A DNA stretch of 64,000 bases from Paenibacillus chondroitinus NBRC 15376 (GTDB lineage: Bacteria > Bacillota > Bacilli > Paenibacillales > NBRC-103111). The first letter of the stretch is position 1. Each line of letters starts with the position of its first letter. The notes beneath the pieces were generated by a model. The model was not told where the DNA came from, did no database searches, and was given only the letters and a program-made list of their open reading frames with translations. This document shows positions 53,930 through 63,327 of this stretch, piece by piece. Location of the stretch: NCBI RefSeq assembly GCF_004000765.1, contig NZ_BILW01000002.1, positions 310,001 through 374,000 of the forward strand, written 5' to 3'. Position numbers and translations under genes: made by a program.

Positions 53930-56188
53930 TTACTTCAACTCCGCCACAAGATTCGGCGGCACTTCCCCTTGAACACCCTTCACCAAATTCGTTGCGGCAA
54001 GCATCGCCATATCAGCACGTGTTTGATGCGTGGCCGAGCCGATGTGCGGCAAGGTGACGACATTCGGCATTTTCAATAGCTTGTTCTCCGGATCTACCGG
54101 TTCTTGCTCGAAAACATCCAGACCCGCTCCGCGAATCTGCCCTTTTTCCAATGCGTCAATGAGTGCTTCTTCATCCACGGTTTGACCGCGGGACGTGTTG
54201 ATAAAGATGGCGGTCTTCTTCATAAGCGCCAGCTCTTCGCGGCCGATTAAACGGGTCGTTTCAGCTGTTAGCGGCGTCATTAACACGACAAAGTCAGACT
54301 CCTGAAGCAGCTCCTGCAGTGACCGGTAAACCACACCCAGCTTCTGTTCAGCTTCTTCTTTCCGGCTGCGATTGTAGTACATAACCTCCATATTAAAACC
54401 AAACTTCGCCCGTCTGGCTATGGCCTCCCCGATGCGCCCCATGCCAATAATCCCGAGTTTGGCGTGATGAACATCGATGCCGAAAATGTGGTCATCGCTT
54501 CCTTTTTTCCACTTGCCGGCTTTCACGTAAGCGTCAAGCTCCGGTATTCGCCTTGCTGCGCCTAGAATAAGGCCGAAAACCGTATCGGCCACCGTTTCAT
54601 CCAATACGCCCGGTGTATGCGTTCCCATGACGCCTCTGGCTTTCATGGCCGCCGTATCTAAATTGTTGTAGCCTACTGACACATTGCTTACAATTTTGAG
54701 CTTCGGCGCATGATCCAGTAATTCTTGATCGATGCTTCCGCCGGAGATTAAGAGTCCGTCCATATCGGACAGCTCCTCTAAAAGCTGTTGACGAGGAATT
54801 TCTTCTTCCCTGTCCCATTTTCGATAATCGCAGTGCTGTGCAATATACGCTTCTACTTCACTTGGAACTCGCTTTGCAAGAAAAACTTTCGGTCTCATCT
54901 TCAAAACTCCTCTCCATACTATGTAAGAATCGTACCACAAATTGCTAGATTCAGATAAGTTCTTTTGCTTTTTTAAAATGAGGTACAAAATGAAACTGCA
55001 CACGGCGCAGATTGCCGCGCATAGTCCAATGAACCCATATCCGGTCTGGAGGCCGCGAATCAAGCCTATTTGGGTGTCCGATCCAACCCCGTTTTTGACC
55101 AATTCGATAACGCCGCCAATGAGATAGTTGCCAATGACACTGCCGACGCCCATGAGCGTAACCGTGAATGTAATTGCCGTATCGGTTCCGTTCGGGTATC
55201 TTTTGGCAATAAAGGCCATAACGGTCGGATAAATCATCGCGATACCGATTCCCGCAGCAGCGAATAGGAAGGCAAGCGGTTCCCCACCTACGATGGCACC
55301 AAACGTGCATAGAGCAGAAAATCCAGAGAAAATAATCAGTGACAAAATGAATCCGATTTTATCCGTAACAGGACCCAAAATCAGCCTTGCAAGTGTAAAA
55401 CAGAGAAAAAAGGCAGAAAGCATGCCGGAAGCCTTCACATCTTCCCACTTGTACGCTTTCTCCAAGAAATTGACTAACCACCCGCCTACCGCGAGCTCCG
55501 ATACAACGCCAAATGAAAGAATCAGGACCATGAACCACAGAACGCGATCACGCATCAGTGATTTCAAAGGAACCCGGTCTTCATGGGCAACTTCGTCGGA
55601 AGGAAACGAGCTGCGCATTGCAAAAAGGATGGGAAGTATGGACAACGAAAGCATGGCCACATACATGCCGCGCCAATCGAGTATATGCCCGAATACGCTT
55701 ACAGACATAAGTCCTGTTGCAATCAACGGGGCAACCGTGGAGCTGAGTCCATAGAAGCCGTGCGTAAGATTCATCATCGTCCCCGTATTTTTCACAAAAA
55801 TTCTCGCCCCCAGAATCGCGAGTGCAATCTCCAGCATCCCGTTGCCGATATACATGAGAAAATAAGACGAGGAAAACATTGGAAAACTATTGGATAAATA
55901 GATACACATACCTGAAAGGATCATCACGCCAAAGGCTGCGATACTGACGATTTTGATCCCCCATAGACGGGTTAAAAAAGCCGTGAAGGAGCAAGCGATA
56001 AGATAACCCAGCGCATTGAGAGACAGCAATGTCCCAAGCTGCGATTCATTCAGCATAAAATCGAATTGAATGCGCGGGATCGCGGGTCCCTTAATATTTT
56101 CTGAAAAGCCAAACACAATAAAGCCTAGAAAAATCGTAGCCAGTTGCATGGCGTAGACCTTTTTGGACTGTTCCAAACGTTGTTCCAC
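53930..56188 (-). CDS. In-frame MFS transporter / D-2-hydroxyacid dehydrogenase fusion
   Basis: One open frame of 752 codons joins two proteins. Residues 1-405 are a 12-helix MFS transporter (LNALGYLIACSFTAFL, GRLILGPVTDK-like motif at 265). Residues 431-752 are a complete D-isomer-specific 2-hydroxyacid dehydrogenase of the glyoxylate/hydroxypyruvate reductase type, with NAD motif GIIGMGRIGEAIA, arginine in INTSRGQ, glutamate in FEQEPVD and histidine in LPHIGSAT. The start is GTG after GGAGG. The join of about 25 residues has no stop, but it keeps a full ribosome binding site before an internal ATG. Either a real fusion, a stop lost by mutation, or a sequencing error is possible. The transporter might import the acid that the enzyme reduces or oxidises. 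Confidence 0.8.
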   Translation of the reverse strand: MEQRLEQSKKVYAMQLATIFLGFIVFGFSENIKGPAIPRIQFDFMLNESQLGTLLSLNALGYLIACSFTAFLTRLWGIKIVSIAAFGVMILSGMCIYLSNSFPMFSSSYFLMYIGNGMLEIALAILGARIFVKNTGTMMNLTHGFYGLSSTVAPLIATGLMSVSVFGHILDWRGMYVAMLSLSILPILFAMRSSFPSDEVAHEDRVPLKSLMRDRVLWFMVLILSFGVVSELAVGGWLVNFLEKAYKWEDVKASGMLSAFFLCFTLARLILGPVTDKIGFILSLIIFSGFSALCTFGAIVGGEPLAFLFAAAGIGIAMIYPTVMAFIAKRYPNGTDTAITFTVTLMGVGSVIGNYLIGGVIELVKNGVGSDTQIGLIRGLQTGYGFIGLCAAICAVCSFILYLILKKQKNLSESSNLWYDSYIVWRGVLKMRPKVFLAKRVPSEVEAYIAQHCDYRKWDREEEIPRQQLLEELSDMDGLLISGGSIDQELLDHAPKLKIVSNVSVGYNNLDTAAMKARGVMGTHTPGVLDETVADTVFGLILGAARRIPELDAYVKAGKWKKGSDDHIFGIDVHHAKLGIIGMGRIGEAIARRAKFGFNMEVMYYNRSRKEEAEQKLGVVYRSLQELLQESDFVVLMTPLTAETTRLIGREELALMKKTAIFINTSRGQTVDEEALIDALEKGQIRGAGLDVFEQEPVDPENKLLKMPNVVTLPHIGSATHQTRADMAMLAATNLVKGVQGEVPPNLVAELK
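54896..54915 (-). promoter_or_regulatory. Internal ribosome binding site and ATG of the dehydrogenase part
   Basis: GGAGAGGAG lies eight bases before an in-frame ATG that begins MRPKVFLAKRV, the normal N-terminus of this dehydrogenase family (322 residues to the stop). The dehydrogenase could therefore be made alone as well as fused. Confidence 0.7.
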
Positions 56189-56214
56189 GTTGTTATTCCT
56201 CCATGCAGCTTAAT

Positions 56215-56874
56215 TCATTTGTAGTCGCCAATGTAATACGCAAAGATAGGTTCAATCGGTTTGAAGTACAGATAGCCGTCTTCTTCCCAAGGCTGGAAGT
56301 GCAGATCCATGCGCGAATCCTGCCAGTTCTCGGGAGTTCCTTTCGTCTTCAAACGACCGGGCACAACCGGCTCTTCGATAACCTTTGGAAATTCTTGATA
56401 ACCAAACAGCAGGTTCTCGTGCATCGCTATGATTTCGTATTTGTCCCCTGTGAACGATCGCTCTTCCTGAAGCTGATAATGATAATAGATATAACTGCTG
56501 ATCATTTCAGGTTTCAAATGCGCAACTCGCCCGACACGTTTCTCTACCCGCTTCTTGCGCAGCCAGTGCTCACGATCAGCCGGCTCATTAAAGTGAAACA
56601 CGTCAATCATTGGAATCCACTTGCGCGGTTCCGATTGACCAGGCCAGTCCTTCAGATAGGGCACGGCTGCACCGGCGATTCCATCAGGACTTAACTGGCC
56701 GTCTATGCACTCATAATAGAGGAATAGACTATTTCTCCACACATAAGCTGCAGCGGTCATCAACTCACCTTGTATGACGCGTTGCTCGGCTTGCTCACTA
56801 CTTTCTAACGCTTTTACACCCGTTGATACTTGCCCCGCTTGAAATTCCGCTCGATAAATCATTCTTGTAATCAT
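56215..56874 (-). CDS. Conserved-looking protein of unknown function before the MFS gene
   Basis: Not recognised. The 219-residue protein is soluble, rich in aromatic residues and tryptophan (YVWRNSLFLYYECIDGQLSP, WQDSRMDLHFQPWEEDGYLYF, both shown in part), with no signal peptide. It begins with ATG and GAGG ten bases upstream, and ends 26 bases before the MFS-dehydrogenase start, so the two are cotranscribed. A link to carbohydrate or hydroxyacid metabolism is only suggested by the neighbour. Confidence 0.7.
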   Translation of the reverse strand: MITRMIYRAEFQAGQVSTGVKALESSEQAEQRVIQGELMTAAAYVWRNSLFLYYECIDGQLSPDGIAGAAVPYLKDWPGQSEPRKWIPMIDVFHFNEPADREHWLRKKRVEKRVGRVAHLKPEMISSYIYYHYQLQEERSFTGDKYEIIAMHENLLFGYQEFPKVIEEPVVPGRLKTKGTPENWQDSRMDLHFQPWEEDGYLYFKPIEPIFAYYIGDYK

Positions 56875-56953
56875 TTAAACTCTGCCTCAACTTTCTATGA
56901 GAACATGATCAACAAAACTGATTATACCACTGTTCACCAAGGTGCGGCGCGAC

Positions 56954-56982
56954 AAAAAAAGCTCCACACCGAGGTGCTGAGG
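56954..56982 (-). terminator. Terminator after the sugar-binding lipoprotein gene
   Basis: An imperfect stem (CTCAGCACC with GGTGTGGAG on the minus strand) is followed by a TTTTTTT run, about 80 bases past the binding-protein stop. Confidence 0.65.
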
Positions 56983-57062
56983 ATCTTTTAAAAAAGCCAT
57001 GACATTCAATTTCCATTGATTGTGATGACCTTTTATATACAGGTACTGCTCTGTCATGTACC

Positions 57063-58361
57063 CTACTCGTTCAAGAAAGTTGTTGCCTTACTCTGGATCA
57101 GCTTTGCTACTTCGAGCGCAGTCTTCTGCTCACCAAAGAAAGCTCTAGCCTCATCCCCTATCATGGCAATTACACTGCCGTCTACCATGGGATAATTATC
57201 CGCAGTACTTAGGAGCTGTTTGAACTTTTTGAATTCTTCATCCGATACCTTAGGCACTTTCCCGTCCTTCAGCTTGTACGTACCGCTTTTCACCTGCTCC
57301 TGAATGCTGTTTAATTTCTTCTCATTCACAGACTTAAGCAGCGAAAAGCCCTCTCTCTCTTGTAGAGACTGCCCCTCTTCCGATAACAAGTAGGTAATTA
57401 CTTTCCAAGCCTCCTCTTTCACTTGAGACTTGGCTTGAATCGCAAGCTGGGTCGAGGTAACAATCCGGGTTCCACTTGTTTGCTCGGGTTTTTGCAGCAG
57501 CTTCGGATTGGCGAAAAACTGATGCAAACCATCTACAAAATCTACGGGTGATCGCAAAACAGTAGAATAGAACATTTGCTTGCCTACATCCGCAGGTTCC
57601 GAGGTCATGACTTTGTCACTATACATTTTCTTAATTTGCTGCATCGCTTCAATGAATAAAGGGGAGTCAAATGTTGCCTTTTTCGCTGTATGATCAACAA
57701 ATTGTGCGTAATGATCGACCATCATTTCTTGCAGTAGAATTTCTGGCGGATCATTAGCTAACGCGTAACGTCGCTCCGTGCCGCTTTGCCCCATTTTCTT
57801 CGAGGTCTCCGCAAACTGCTTCCAGGTCCAATTCTTATCGTCAACCTTCATTTTATCAAGAATGTCTCCATCACCGACGAAAGCCCGCAGGAAAAAACCG
57901 GAAGGAATCGTATACAAACCTCCATTTAACTTTAAGGCATCCAACACATTTGTTTGCAAATCACTTTTATTCACTGTTTGGTCTTGTTGCATGTTGTCAT
58001 TCATGTTCAGCAGAAGCTTTTTGTCCAAATAATCGCCGATCGGCAGTGAACTGATTTCGAAGATATCAGGCCCTTTTCCTGATAGCAGAGCTGCATTCGT
58101 CGTCTTCTGGTATTTCTCATACTCATTCGTAAACTGAATTTGAAGGTCGATGTCAGGATATTTTTCCTCAAACTTCTTCTCTACTGTCTGGTAATAAGGA
58201 TTTGCCGCTTGTAAAGACATCGTAACGACGGTTTTCCCCTTTGCCGACCCTGATCCTGTGACCTCCTTGCTTGCCGCTGAGTCATCACGGCTTCCTGAGC
58301 TGCACGCGGTCGCTACCGCCATTAAAAAACTCATAATTATGATTGATTGACACTTCTTCAT
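57063..58361 (-). CDS. Carbohydrate ABC transporter, substrate-binding lipoprotein
   Basis: An extracellular SBP_bac_1-family protein of 432 residues with a lipoprotein signal ending in VATACSSG. Family marks are VEKKFEEKYPDIDLQIQF (in part), GKGPDIFEISS and AWKVITYLLSEEGQ. AGGAGG lies nine bases before the chosen ATG; an earlier ATG would add 12 charged residues before the signal. The gene is last in its operon, after an HlyD-like adaptor, an unusual order. Confidence 0.9.
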   Translation of the reverse strand: MKKCQSIIIMSFLMAVATACSSGSRDDSAASKEVTGSGSAKGKTVVTMSLQAANPYYQTVEKKFEEKYPDIDLQIQFTNEYEKYQKTTNAALLSGKGPDIFEISSLPIGDYLDKKLLLNMNDNMQQDQTVNKSDLQTNVLDALKLNGGLYTIPSGFFLRAFVGDGDILDKMKVDDKNWTWKQFAETSKKMGQSGTERRYALANDPPEILLQEMMVDHYAQFVDHTAKKATFDSPLFIEAMQQIKKMYSDKVMTSEPADVGKQMFYSTVLRSPVDFVDGLHQFFANPKLLQKPEQTSGTRIVTSTQLAIQAKSQVKEEAWKVITYLLSEEGQSLQEREGFSLLKSVNEKKLNSIQEQVKSGTYKLKDGKVPKVSDEEFKKFKQLLSTADNYPMVDGSVIAMIGDEARAFFGEQKTALEVAKLIQSKATTFLNE

Positions 58362-58403
58362 CGTATGAATCCTCCTATCATTCTCTCTCATCTGCATGTT
58401 TAA

Positions 58404-59558
58404 TTACTCCAGACGTACTCGGTTTCCATCTTGTAAAGGCTCACTGCTCTCCAAGATCACCATGTCTTCCTCATAAAGGCTATCGGATTGAACCATCGTT
58501 TCTTTGCTATTTCTTTCGCTGTATTGCAACCTGACTTTACGGACTATGAATTCGTTGCCCAACGCATTTCTCATCTCTTCCAATTTATAAACAAACATAC
58601 CGTCTCGATCCTGATGAATCGCTTCATTCGATATCATCCAACCCTCTTCACGCGATCGCTTCTCGAGCTTGATTCGAACCTGCTCACCCCCCTTCACTTC
58701 AGCATCAACGACCTTCACGCTAAGAACCTTCTGAGGCACTGTTATCGTCTTGCCTGCCTCTCCATCAGAGGAGCTTACGGCTCGAGGTTCTGCATCCGCC
58801 ATTTCATCAATTGTGCCGTTGATGATACGCGTATAGGGTTCCTGACTCGCGTGTACTTCGACCTCTACCTTCTCTCCCGTCGACATCCCTAAGCTGGACA
58901 GAAGAGTTGAATCAACGGATAGATCGAAGCGGTAGCCAAGGCTGCTGTTCGTGATAAGGATCTCCGGTCCTCCCGCTGAAACCAGCCCTTCCGTAGCATT
59001 TACCTTCGTTATCAGGCCATCGAACGGAGCCGTCATTTCCTTATGGGTTGCCAGCCCATCTCTCAATTCGTTAATTTTGCGCTCCTGCGCAGCCAGATCG
59101 AGCTTTCTTGTCTCAAGATCACGCCTTGCCGTTCGAATCTTGATGTCGTCCCCGTCCATGGTCGACTGGATGAACTGGTCCTGCACATTCTGAAGTTCGA
59201 TGTTTTGCTTGTCCAGGTTGGTTATAGCGTCTTCCAACTCATGTTCCGCCACTTTGCTGTGATAACGGATGAGCGGTTGCCCCTTTTTCACATGATCACC
59301 TCCTTTAACGAGAATCTCCTGCACTTTCCACCCGGCCGTATTCGACAGTTTAGCCTCATAGAACGGTTGTAGGCTGCCGCTGCCTTCAATTGAAAATAAA
59401 AGACTCCCTTTCACCGGCTTTTCCGTTCTCACTTTCGGTAATGCTAACGACTGCAAGGTATTGCTGAATAGCGAAAAGAACACAAGTAATCCCATAAAAA
59501 CAAGGAATACAACTTGAATGCTTTTCTTTCGGCCAAATACAGCCGGCTCCTTTTCCAA
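58404..59558 (-). CDS. HlyD-like adaptor protein inside a sugar importer operon
   Basis: A 384-residue membrane fusion protein: one N-terminal helix (14-34), a lipoyl half-motif (GSGSLQPFYEAKLS, ILVKGGDHVKKGQPLI), a helical hairpin at about 105-165, the second half (MTAPFDGLITKVNATEGL in part) and a beta-barrel. Start TTG after AGGGGG. It lies between permease and binding-protein genes of an importer, 43 and 42 bases from each. No outer membrane or exporter gene is near. It may be a stand-alone envelope adaptor or sensor component; no function is known from the sequence. Confidence 0.85.
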   Translation of the reverse strand: MEKEPAVFGRKKSIQVVFLVFMGLLVFFSLFSNTLQSLALPKVRTEKPVKGSLLFSIEGSGSLQPFYEAKLSNTAGWKVQEILVKGGDHVKKGQPLIRYHSKVAEHELEDAITNLDKQNIELQNVQDQFIQSTMDGDDIKIRTARRDLETRKLDLAAQERKINELRDGLATHKEMTAPFDGLITKVNATEGLVSAGGPEILITNSSLGYRFDLSVDSTLLSSLGMSTGEKVEVEVHASQEPYTRIINGTIDEMADAEPRAVSSSDGEAGKTITVPQKVLSVKVVDAEVKGGEQVRIKLEKRSREEGWMISNEAIHQDRDGMFVYKLEEMRNALGNEFIVRKVRLQYSERNSKETMVQSDSLYEEDMVILESSEPLQDGNRVRLE

Positions 59559-59600
59559 CCCCGTTCCCCCTTTCTTCTCTCGAATAATCTTTTCGCAAGA

Positions 59601-60461
59601 CTAACCCTTGAGACCAGACAATTGAATACCTTCTATGAAGTACGATTCTGCGTACAGAAACAGCAGCACCATCGGAGCCATATAGAGCACGGATGCAGCA
59701 AAAGCGATCCCTGGCTCGCCGTTTATCCTGGATAAATACACAGACAAGGGCTGCTTGAACGGATCGTCCAGAAAAACAATCGGCTGCTCCACCATGTTCC
59801 AATAGTCAACGAATAGAAGAAGAATTAGGGCTGCCAAACCCGGCATAATCATGGGGACAATGATAGTGTAGAAAATCCGCAAATGACTGGCTCCATCCAT
59901 CTTGGCCGCTTCCATATAAGCATAGGGAATTTCCAGCATGAACTGTCTAAGCATGAACACGCCGAAAGCTGCGAAAATACCTGGTAAAATGATCGCAATC
60001 GGACTATTCAAAAGCCCCAGCTTATCCGCCATCATATAATTGGGCACCAGAGTCACTTGAAACGGCATCAGCATCGTAAAAACATATACGAGAAACAAGG
60101 GCTCTCGCCCGGGAAATCGCAGCTTGGAGAAGGCATAAGCAGCAAGCGATGCTACCAAGGTCTGGCCTGCGATAATCGGTATGACCATAAAAGCCGAATT
60201 CCAGAACATTTTCAAATATCTAGGACTGCCTACTAACACCTTGCCATACTGTTCCAAGGTCACTTGATCCGGGAGTAATTTGATGTTCACGAAACGAGCC
60301 GCTTTATTCATCTGCCCAATAGGACTGTAGTTGATGCCGATTTCTTGGGCAGTCATTAATGAATTGGTAAAAGTAATAACAATAGGAAATAACAACACGA
60401 AGGCTATGACGCCCATAACCATCGTTAACGCAATTTTTCTCAGGATACTAGCAACAAACAC
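59601..60461 (-). CDS. Carbohydrate ABC transporter permease, AraQ/MalG type
   Basis: A 286-residue permease with six helices and the EAA loop EAAKMDGASHLRIFYTIIVP. Start GTG with GGGGGAAGGAG upstream. It begins 12 bases after the partner permease stop. No ATPase gene is in the operon, so it must borrow a shared MsmX-type ATPase, as is common for sugar importers of Bacillales. Confidence 0.93.
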   Translation of the reverse strand: MFVASILRKIALTMVMGVIAFVLLFPIVITFTNSLMTAQEIGINYSPIGQMNKAARFVNIKLLPDQVTLEQYGKVLVGSPRYLKMFWNSAFMVIPIIAGQTLVASLAAYAFSKLRFPGREPLFLVYVFTMLMPFQVTLVPNYMMADKLGLLNSPIAIILPGIFAAFGVFMLRQFMLEIPYAYMEAAKMDGASHLRIFYTIIVPMIMPGLAALILLLFVDYWNMVEQPIVFLDDPFKQPLSVYLSRINGEPGIAFAASVLYMAPMVLLFLYAESYFIEGIQLSGLKG

Positions 60462-60473
60462 GACTCCTTCCCC

Positions 60474-61337
60474 CTACTCCATAAACTGCCGATACCGGCG
60501 CTCTAGTATAAACATGCCTATGACAATCAGAAGAATACAGCCGGCCATCAAAATCGCCGATGCAGTCAGCTTTTGAATATCCAACGACGTAAACATGTTG
60601 TTCATATAATGCTGCAGCATATAAATACTGTCATGCGGATAATCACCCGCAATCAGGTACGTTTCCCGGAACACTTTAAACGAATTAATAATCGACATGA
60701 TGACTACAAAAAACATGGTGGATGTTAGATAGACCATCGTAATACTGCCAAACTGCCGTAATCGCCCAGCGCCTTCGATTTTGGCGGTTTCGTAATAATC
60801 CTTCGGAATTTGCTGAAGTCCCGCTAAGAAAAGAATCACGTTATAGCCGATGTTCTTCCATATATACACAACAATGATGACCGTTCGGGCATCATCCGTT
60901 TTCATCCAATCCACACGTGCAATCCCGTAGCTGCTCAACCAGGCATTCAAAGAGCCGTTCCAGTCCAATAAAATCTGCCAGACAAGCAGTATGGAAGCGA
61001 CAGGAACGACAAGCGGCAGCACATATGCCATACGAAGCCAGTTACGAAAATAAATATTTTGGTTTAACAACAGCGCCAAGCTAAGCGAAAGCACAAGCAT
61101 GAGCGGAACACTAACAACACTGAAGTAAAACGTATTGAAAGCTGCCTTCCGGAAGGAGTCGCTTGCAAGCAGCGCACGGTAATTATCCAATCCCACAAAG
61201 CGGCTATCTATCGTACCGTCCATGAAGGAATTGTACAAAACCATAGCAAACGGAATCAGGTAGAATAGCGCAAATCCGATACCGCTCGGCGCAAGAAACA
61301 TCCATGCTACTGAAGCATCCTTACGTAAACCTTTCAT
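60474..61337 (-). CDS. Carbohydrate ABC transporter permease, AraP/MalF type
   Basis: A 287-residue permease beginning ASVAWMFLAPSGIGFALFYLIPF, the usual first helix of this family (shown in part). The EAA region is ETAKIEGAGRLRQFGSITM. It is the first gene of the importer operon. Its promoter region carries an AT-rich box resembling one before the neighbouring response regulator gene. Confidence 0.93.
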   Translation of the reverse strand: MKGLRKDASVAWMFLAPSGIGFALFYLIPFAMVLYNSFMDGTIDSRFVGLDNYRALLASDSFRKAAFNTFYFSVVSVPLMLVLSLSLALLLNQNIYFRNWLRMAYVLPLVVPVASILLVWQILLDWNGSLNAWLSSYGIARVDWMKTDDARTVIIVVYIWKNIGYNVILFLAGLQQIPKDYYETAKIEGAGRLRQFGSITMVYLTSTMFFVVIMSIINSFKVFRETYLIAGDYPHDSIYMLQHYMNNMFTSLDIQKLTASAILMAGCILLIVIGMFILERRYRQFME

Positions 61338-61393
61338 CTACTCCCTCCTCTCTTACATGTAGACTAAGATGAACTTTTTAAAAAAAAGCAGGG

Positions 61394-61417
61394 TAAAACT
61401 TAAAGTTTTTCTAAAGT
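61394..61417 (-). promoter_or_regulatory. Putative response-regulator box before the importer operon
   Basis: The plus-strand sequence TAAAACTTAAAGTTTTTCTAAA (22 bases, given in parts: TAAAACTTAAAG, TTTTTCTAAA) contains two ACTTTA-type half sites 11 bases apart in direct orientation. A very similar box lies before the response regulator gene at 63.3 kb. Binding is inferred. Confidence 0.45.
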
Positions 61418-61424
61418 CTATGCA

Positions 61425-61454
61425 GAAAAAAAACACCGCCTTGGAAGGCGATGT
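61425..61454 (-). terminator. Terminator of the response regulator/kinase operon
   Basis: On the minus strand ACATCGCCTT pairs with AAGGCGGTGT over two loop bases, then TTTTTTT. It overlaps the first base of the kinase stop codon (reading direction) and separates the kinase from the importer promoter. Confidence 0.85.
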
Positions 61455-62542
61455 CAACCTTGGGGTATACGGACTTCAAATAGTGTACGAATTAAATTGC
61501 TTTGAACTGTAATTGTGCCATGATGCTGCTCTACAATATTCTTTACGATGAACAGGCCTAAACCGGAGCCGCCTTCTTCATGCGTTCGGGCCATATCCCC
61601 TGTAAAAAACATATCAAAGAGATGCGGCAGCTCCTCCTGCGGAATACAATCTCCATAGTTGACCACTTGGATCACAGCCTCTCGACCGTCCGAATGGCCA
61701 ATAATATCGATAAACAGCCCGTCTGCACCATAGCGAATGGCATTCGTCAGAAGATTCTCAAATACGCGTGCAAGCAGATCTCCGTCACCCCAAACGAGCA
61801 TATGCGGTGTCATTTTCAATCTGGTCAATAAGTTTTTTTTAGTTATGACAGGAAATAATTCCTCAGTTAATTGGATGAGAAGCTCATTGAGATCGATCGT
61901 TCTTGTTTCGAGAGGAAGCGTGCCATAGTTCATTCGAGCGATTTCAAAAAGCTCGTCAATCAGCCTTTCCAACCGTTGTGCTTTGGTGTGGGCGATGCGT
62001 GTATAGTGATTCGTTTGATCGCCCGTTAGTCCATCCGATTGAAGGATGAAATCCAAATAACCAATCACAGAAGTCAGAGGAGTACGCAAATCATGAGCCA
62101 AATTCAGTACCAATTGCTCCTTGCTGGTTTCCGCAAAATCGCCCCTTTCCATCGCTTGTTGCAGCTTCTCGCTTGCCCGATTAATGTTTCTCGCGACATC
62201 ACCGAATTCATCATTGGAGGACAGGCGAATACGACTGTTGAAATCACCTTTCGAGAGCTGGTTAATTCCATTGGATATGACATGAAAATAGGCCGCATAT
62301 CGTTTTGTGAAGTGATAGAAGAAATAAAAGGAGAGAGGAAGGAAGATGAGCAGAAAGAAATTGATATCCCCGATATCTCTTATGAAATAACGTACTTTCG
62401 TTAAGGGATTTTCATACCTGGTCGTGTAGTAGTAAGATTGAAGGACTTTAAAAAGGATGTAAGTGATCACCGCTGAAATAGACATACTTAAGCCAAACCA
62501 TAAAATCATTCTAAATCGAAAACTGCGGAACATGCTAGCCAT
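61454..62542 (-). CDS. Sensor histidine kinase of the OmpR partner type
   Basis: A 362-residue membrane kinase with two helices (about 12-32 and 58-76) around a short extracellular loop, HAMP (78-130), an H-box LAHDLRTPLTSVIGY and an HATPase domain with N-box VFENLLTNAIRYG and G2 box EEGGSGLGLFIVKN. It resembles VanS/ResE-like Bacillales kinases. The ATG overlaps the regulator stop by eight bases. The short loop suggests it senses envelope stress or a binding partner. Confidence 0.93.
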   Translation of the reverse strand: MASMFRSFRFRMILWFGLSMSISAVITYILFKVLQSYYYTTRYENPLTKVRYFIRDIGDINFFLLIFLPLSFYFFYHFTKRYAAYFHVISNGINQLSKGDFNSRIRLSSNDEFGDVARNINRASEKLQQAMERGDFAETSKEQLVLNLAHDLRTPLTSVIGYLDFILQSDGLTGDQTNHYTRIAHTKAQRLERLIDELFEIARMNYGTLPLETRTIDLNELLIQLTEELFPVITKKNLLTRLKMTPHMLVWGDGDLLARVFENLLTNAIRYGADGLFIDIIGHSDGREAVIQVVNYGDCIPQEELPHLFDMFFTGDMARTHEEGGSGLGLFIVKNIVEQHHGTITVQSNLIRTLFEVRIPQG

Positions 62543-63221
62543 GGAATGAGTACCCCACCCCCCAGACGGTTTTTATCCGTTTGGTTTTATGCACGTCTTC
62601 CTCCAGCTTTTTCCGCAGAGAGCGAATATGCACCATGACCGTATTGCTGCCCTCATAGTAAGTCTCACGCCACACTTGTTCAAAAATATGTTCCGAGCTA
62701 AACACTTTCTTGGGATGTCTGGCCAGCAGGTGTAAGATATCAAACTCTTTCGGAGTTAATTCAATGGGTTGGCCGTATAAAAAAACAGTACGTTCTTCGG
62801 GATAGATGAACAATCCACCAGCCTCCAAAACGGGTCTAGCTGTTTGCGTCGACTGATTGAATTGCTTAGATCGCCTCAACTGCGCGTTGACTCGCGCTAC
62901 CAACTCCATCGGATTGAATGGCTTGGTCACATAATCATCCGCCCCTCTTACCAAACCCGCAATCTTGTCGAGATCGGACGTTTTGGCGCTTAAAAAAATG
63001 ATAGGAAATTGATGCTTCTCTCGTATCTGTCTGGTTACTTCATAACCATCGTGTTTAGGCATCATAATATCCAAAATCGCCAAATCAATGACATGCGCGT
63101 CACAGACAGCTATAGCATCCTGACCGTCAGCTGCTTTCAAGCATCGATAGCCCTCTTTCTCTAAATGAAGTTCGATAAGATCGGCAATCTCCGTCTCATC
63201 ATCAGCTATCAAAATGGTCAT
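62535..63221 (-). CDS. OmpR-family response regulator
   Basis: A 228-residue regulator. The receiver has the acidic pair ADDET, phosphoacceptor aspartate in LAILDIMMPKHDGYE, and lysine in YVTKPFNPME. The C-terminal winged helix reads ELTPKEFDILHLLARHPKKV and YEGSNTVMVHIRSLRKKLE (both in part). The second ATG is chosen, with AAGG six bases before it. It is the partner of the adjacent kinase; the neighbouring importer with the HlyD-like gene is the likely target. Confidence 0.93.
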   Translation of the reverse strand: MTILIADDETEIADLIELHLEKEGYRCLKAADGQDAIAVCDAHVIDLAILDIMMPKHDGYEVTRQIREKHQFPIIFLSAKTSDLDKIAGLVRGADDYVTKPFNPMELVARVNAQLRRSKQFNQSTQTARPVLEAGGLFIYPEERTVFLYGQPIELTPKEFDILHLLARHPKKVFSSEHIFEQVWRETYYEGSNTVMVHIRSLRKKLEEDVHKTKRIKTVWGVGYSFHG

Positions 63222-63327
63222 TGACATCCTTCTTTCCCACCTCTATAAACTTTTTCACTAGTCCAATTGCAGCTATAGCCAGCCGCTCACTCAAGGATAA
63301 GGAAAAATATTTAAAAAGATATGCGTG

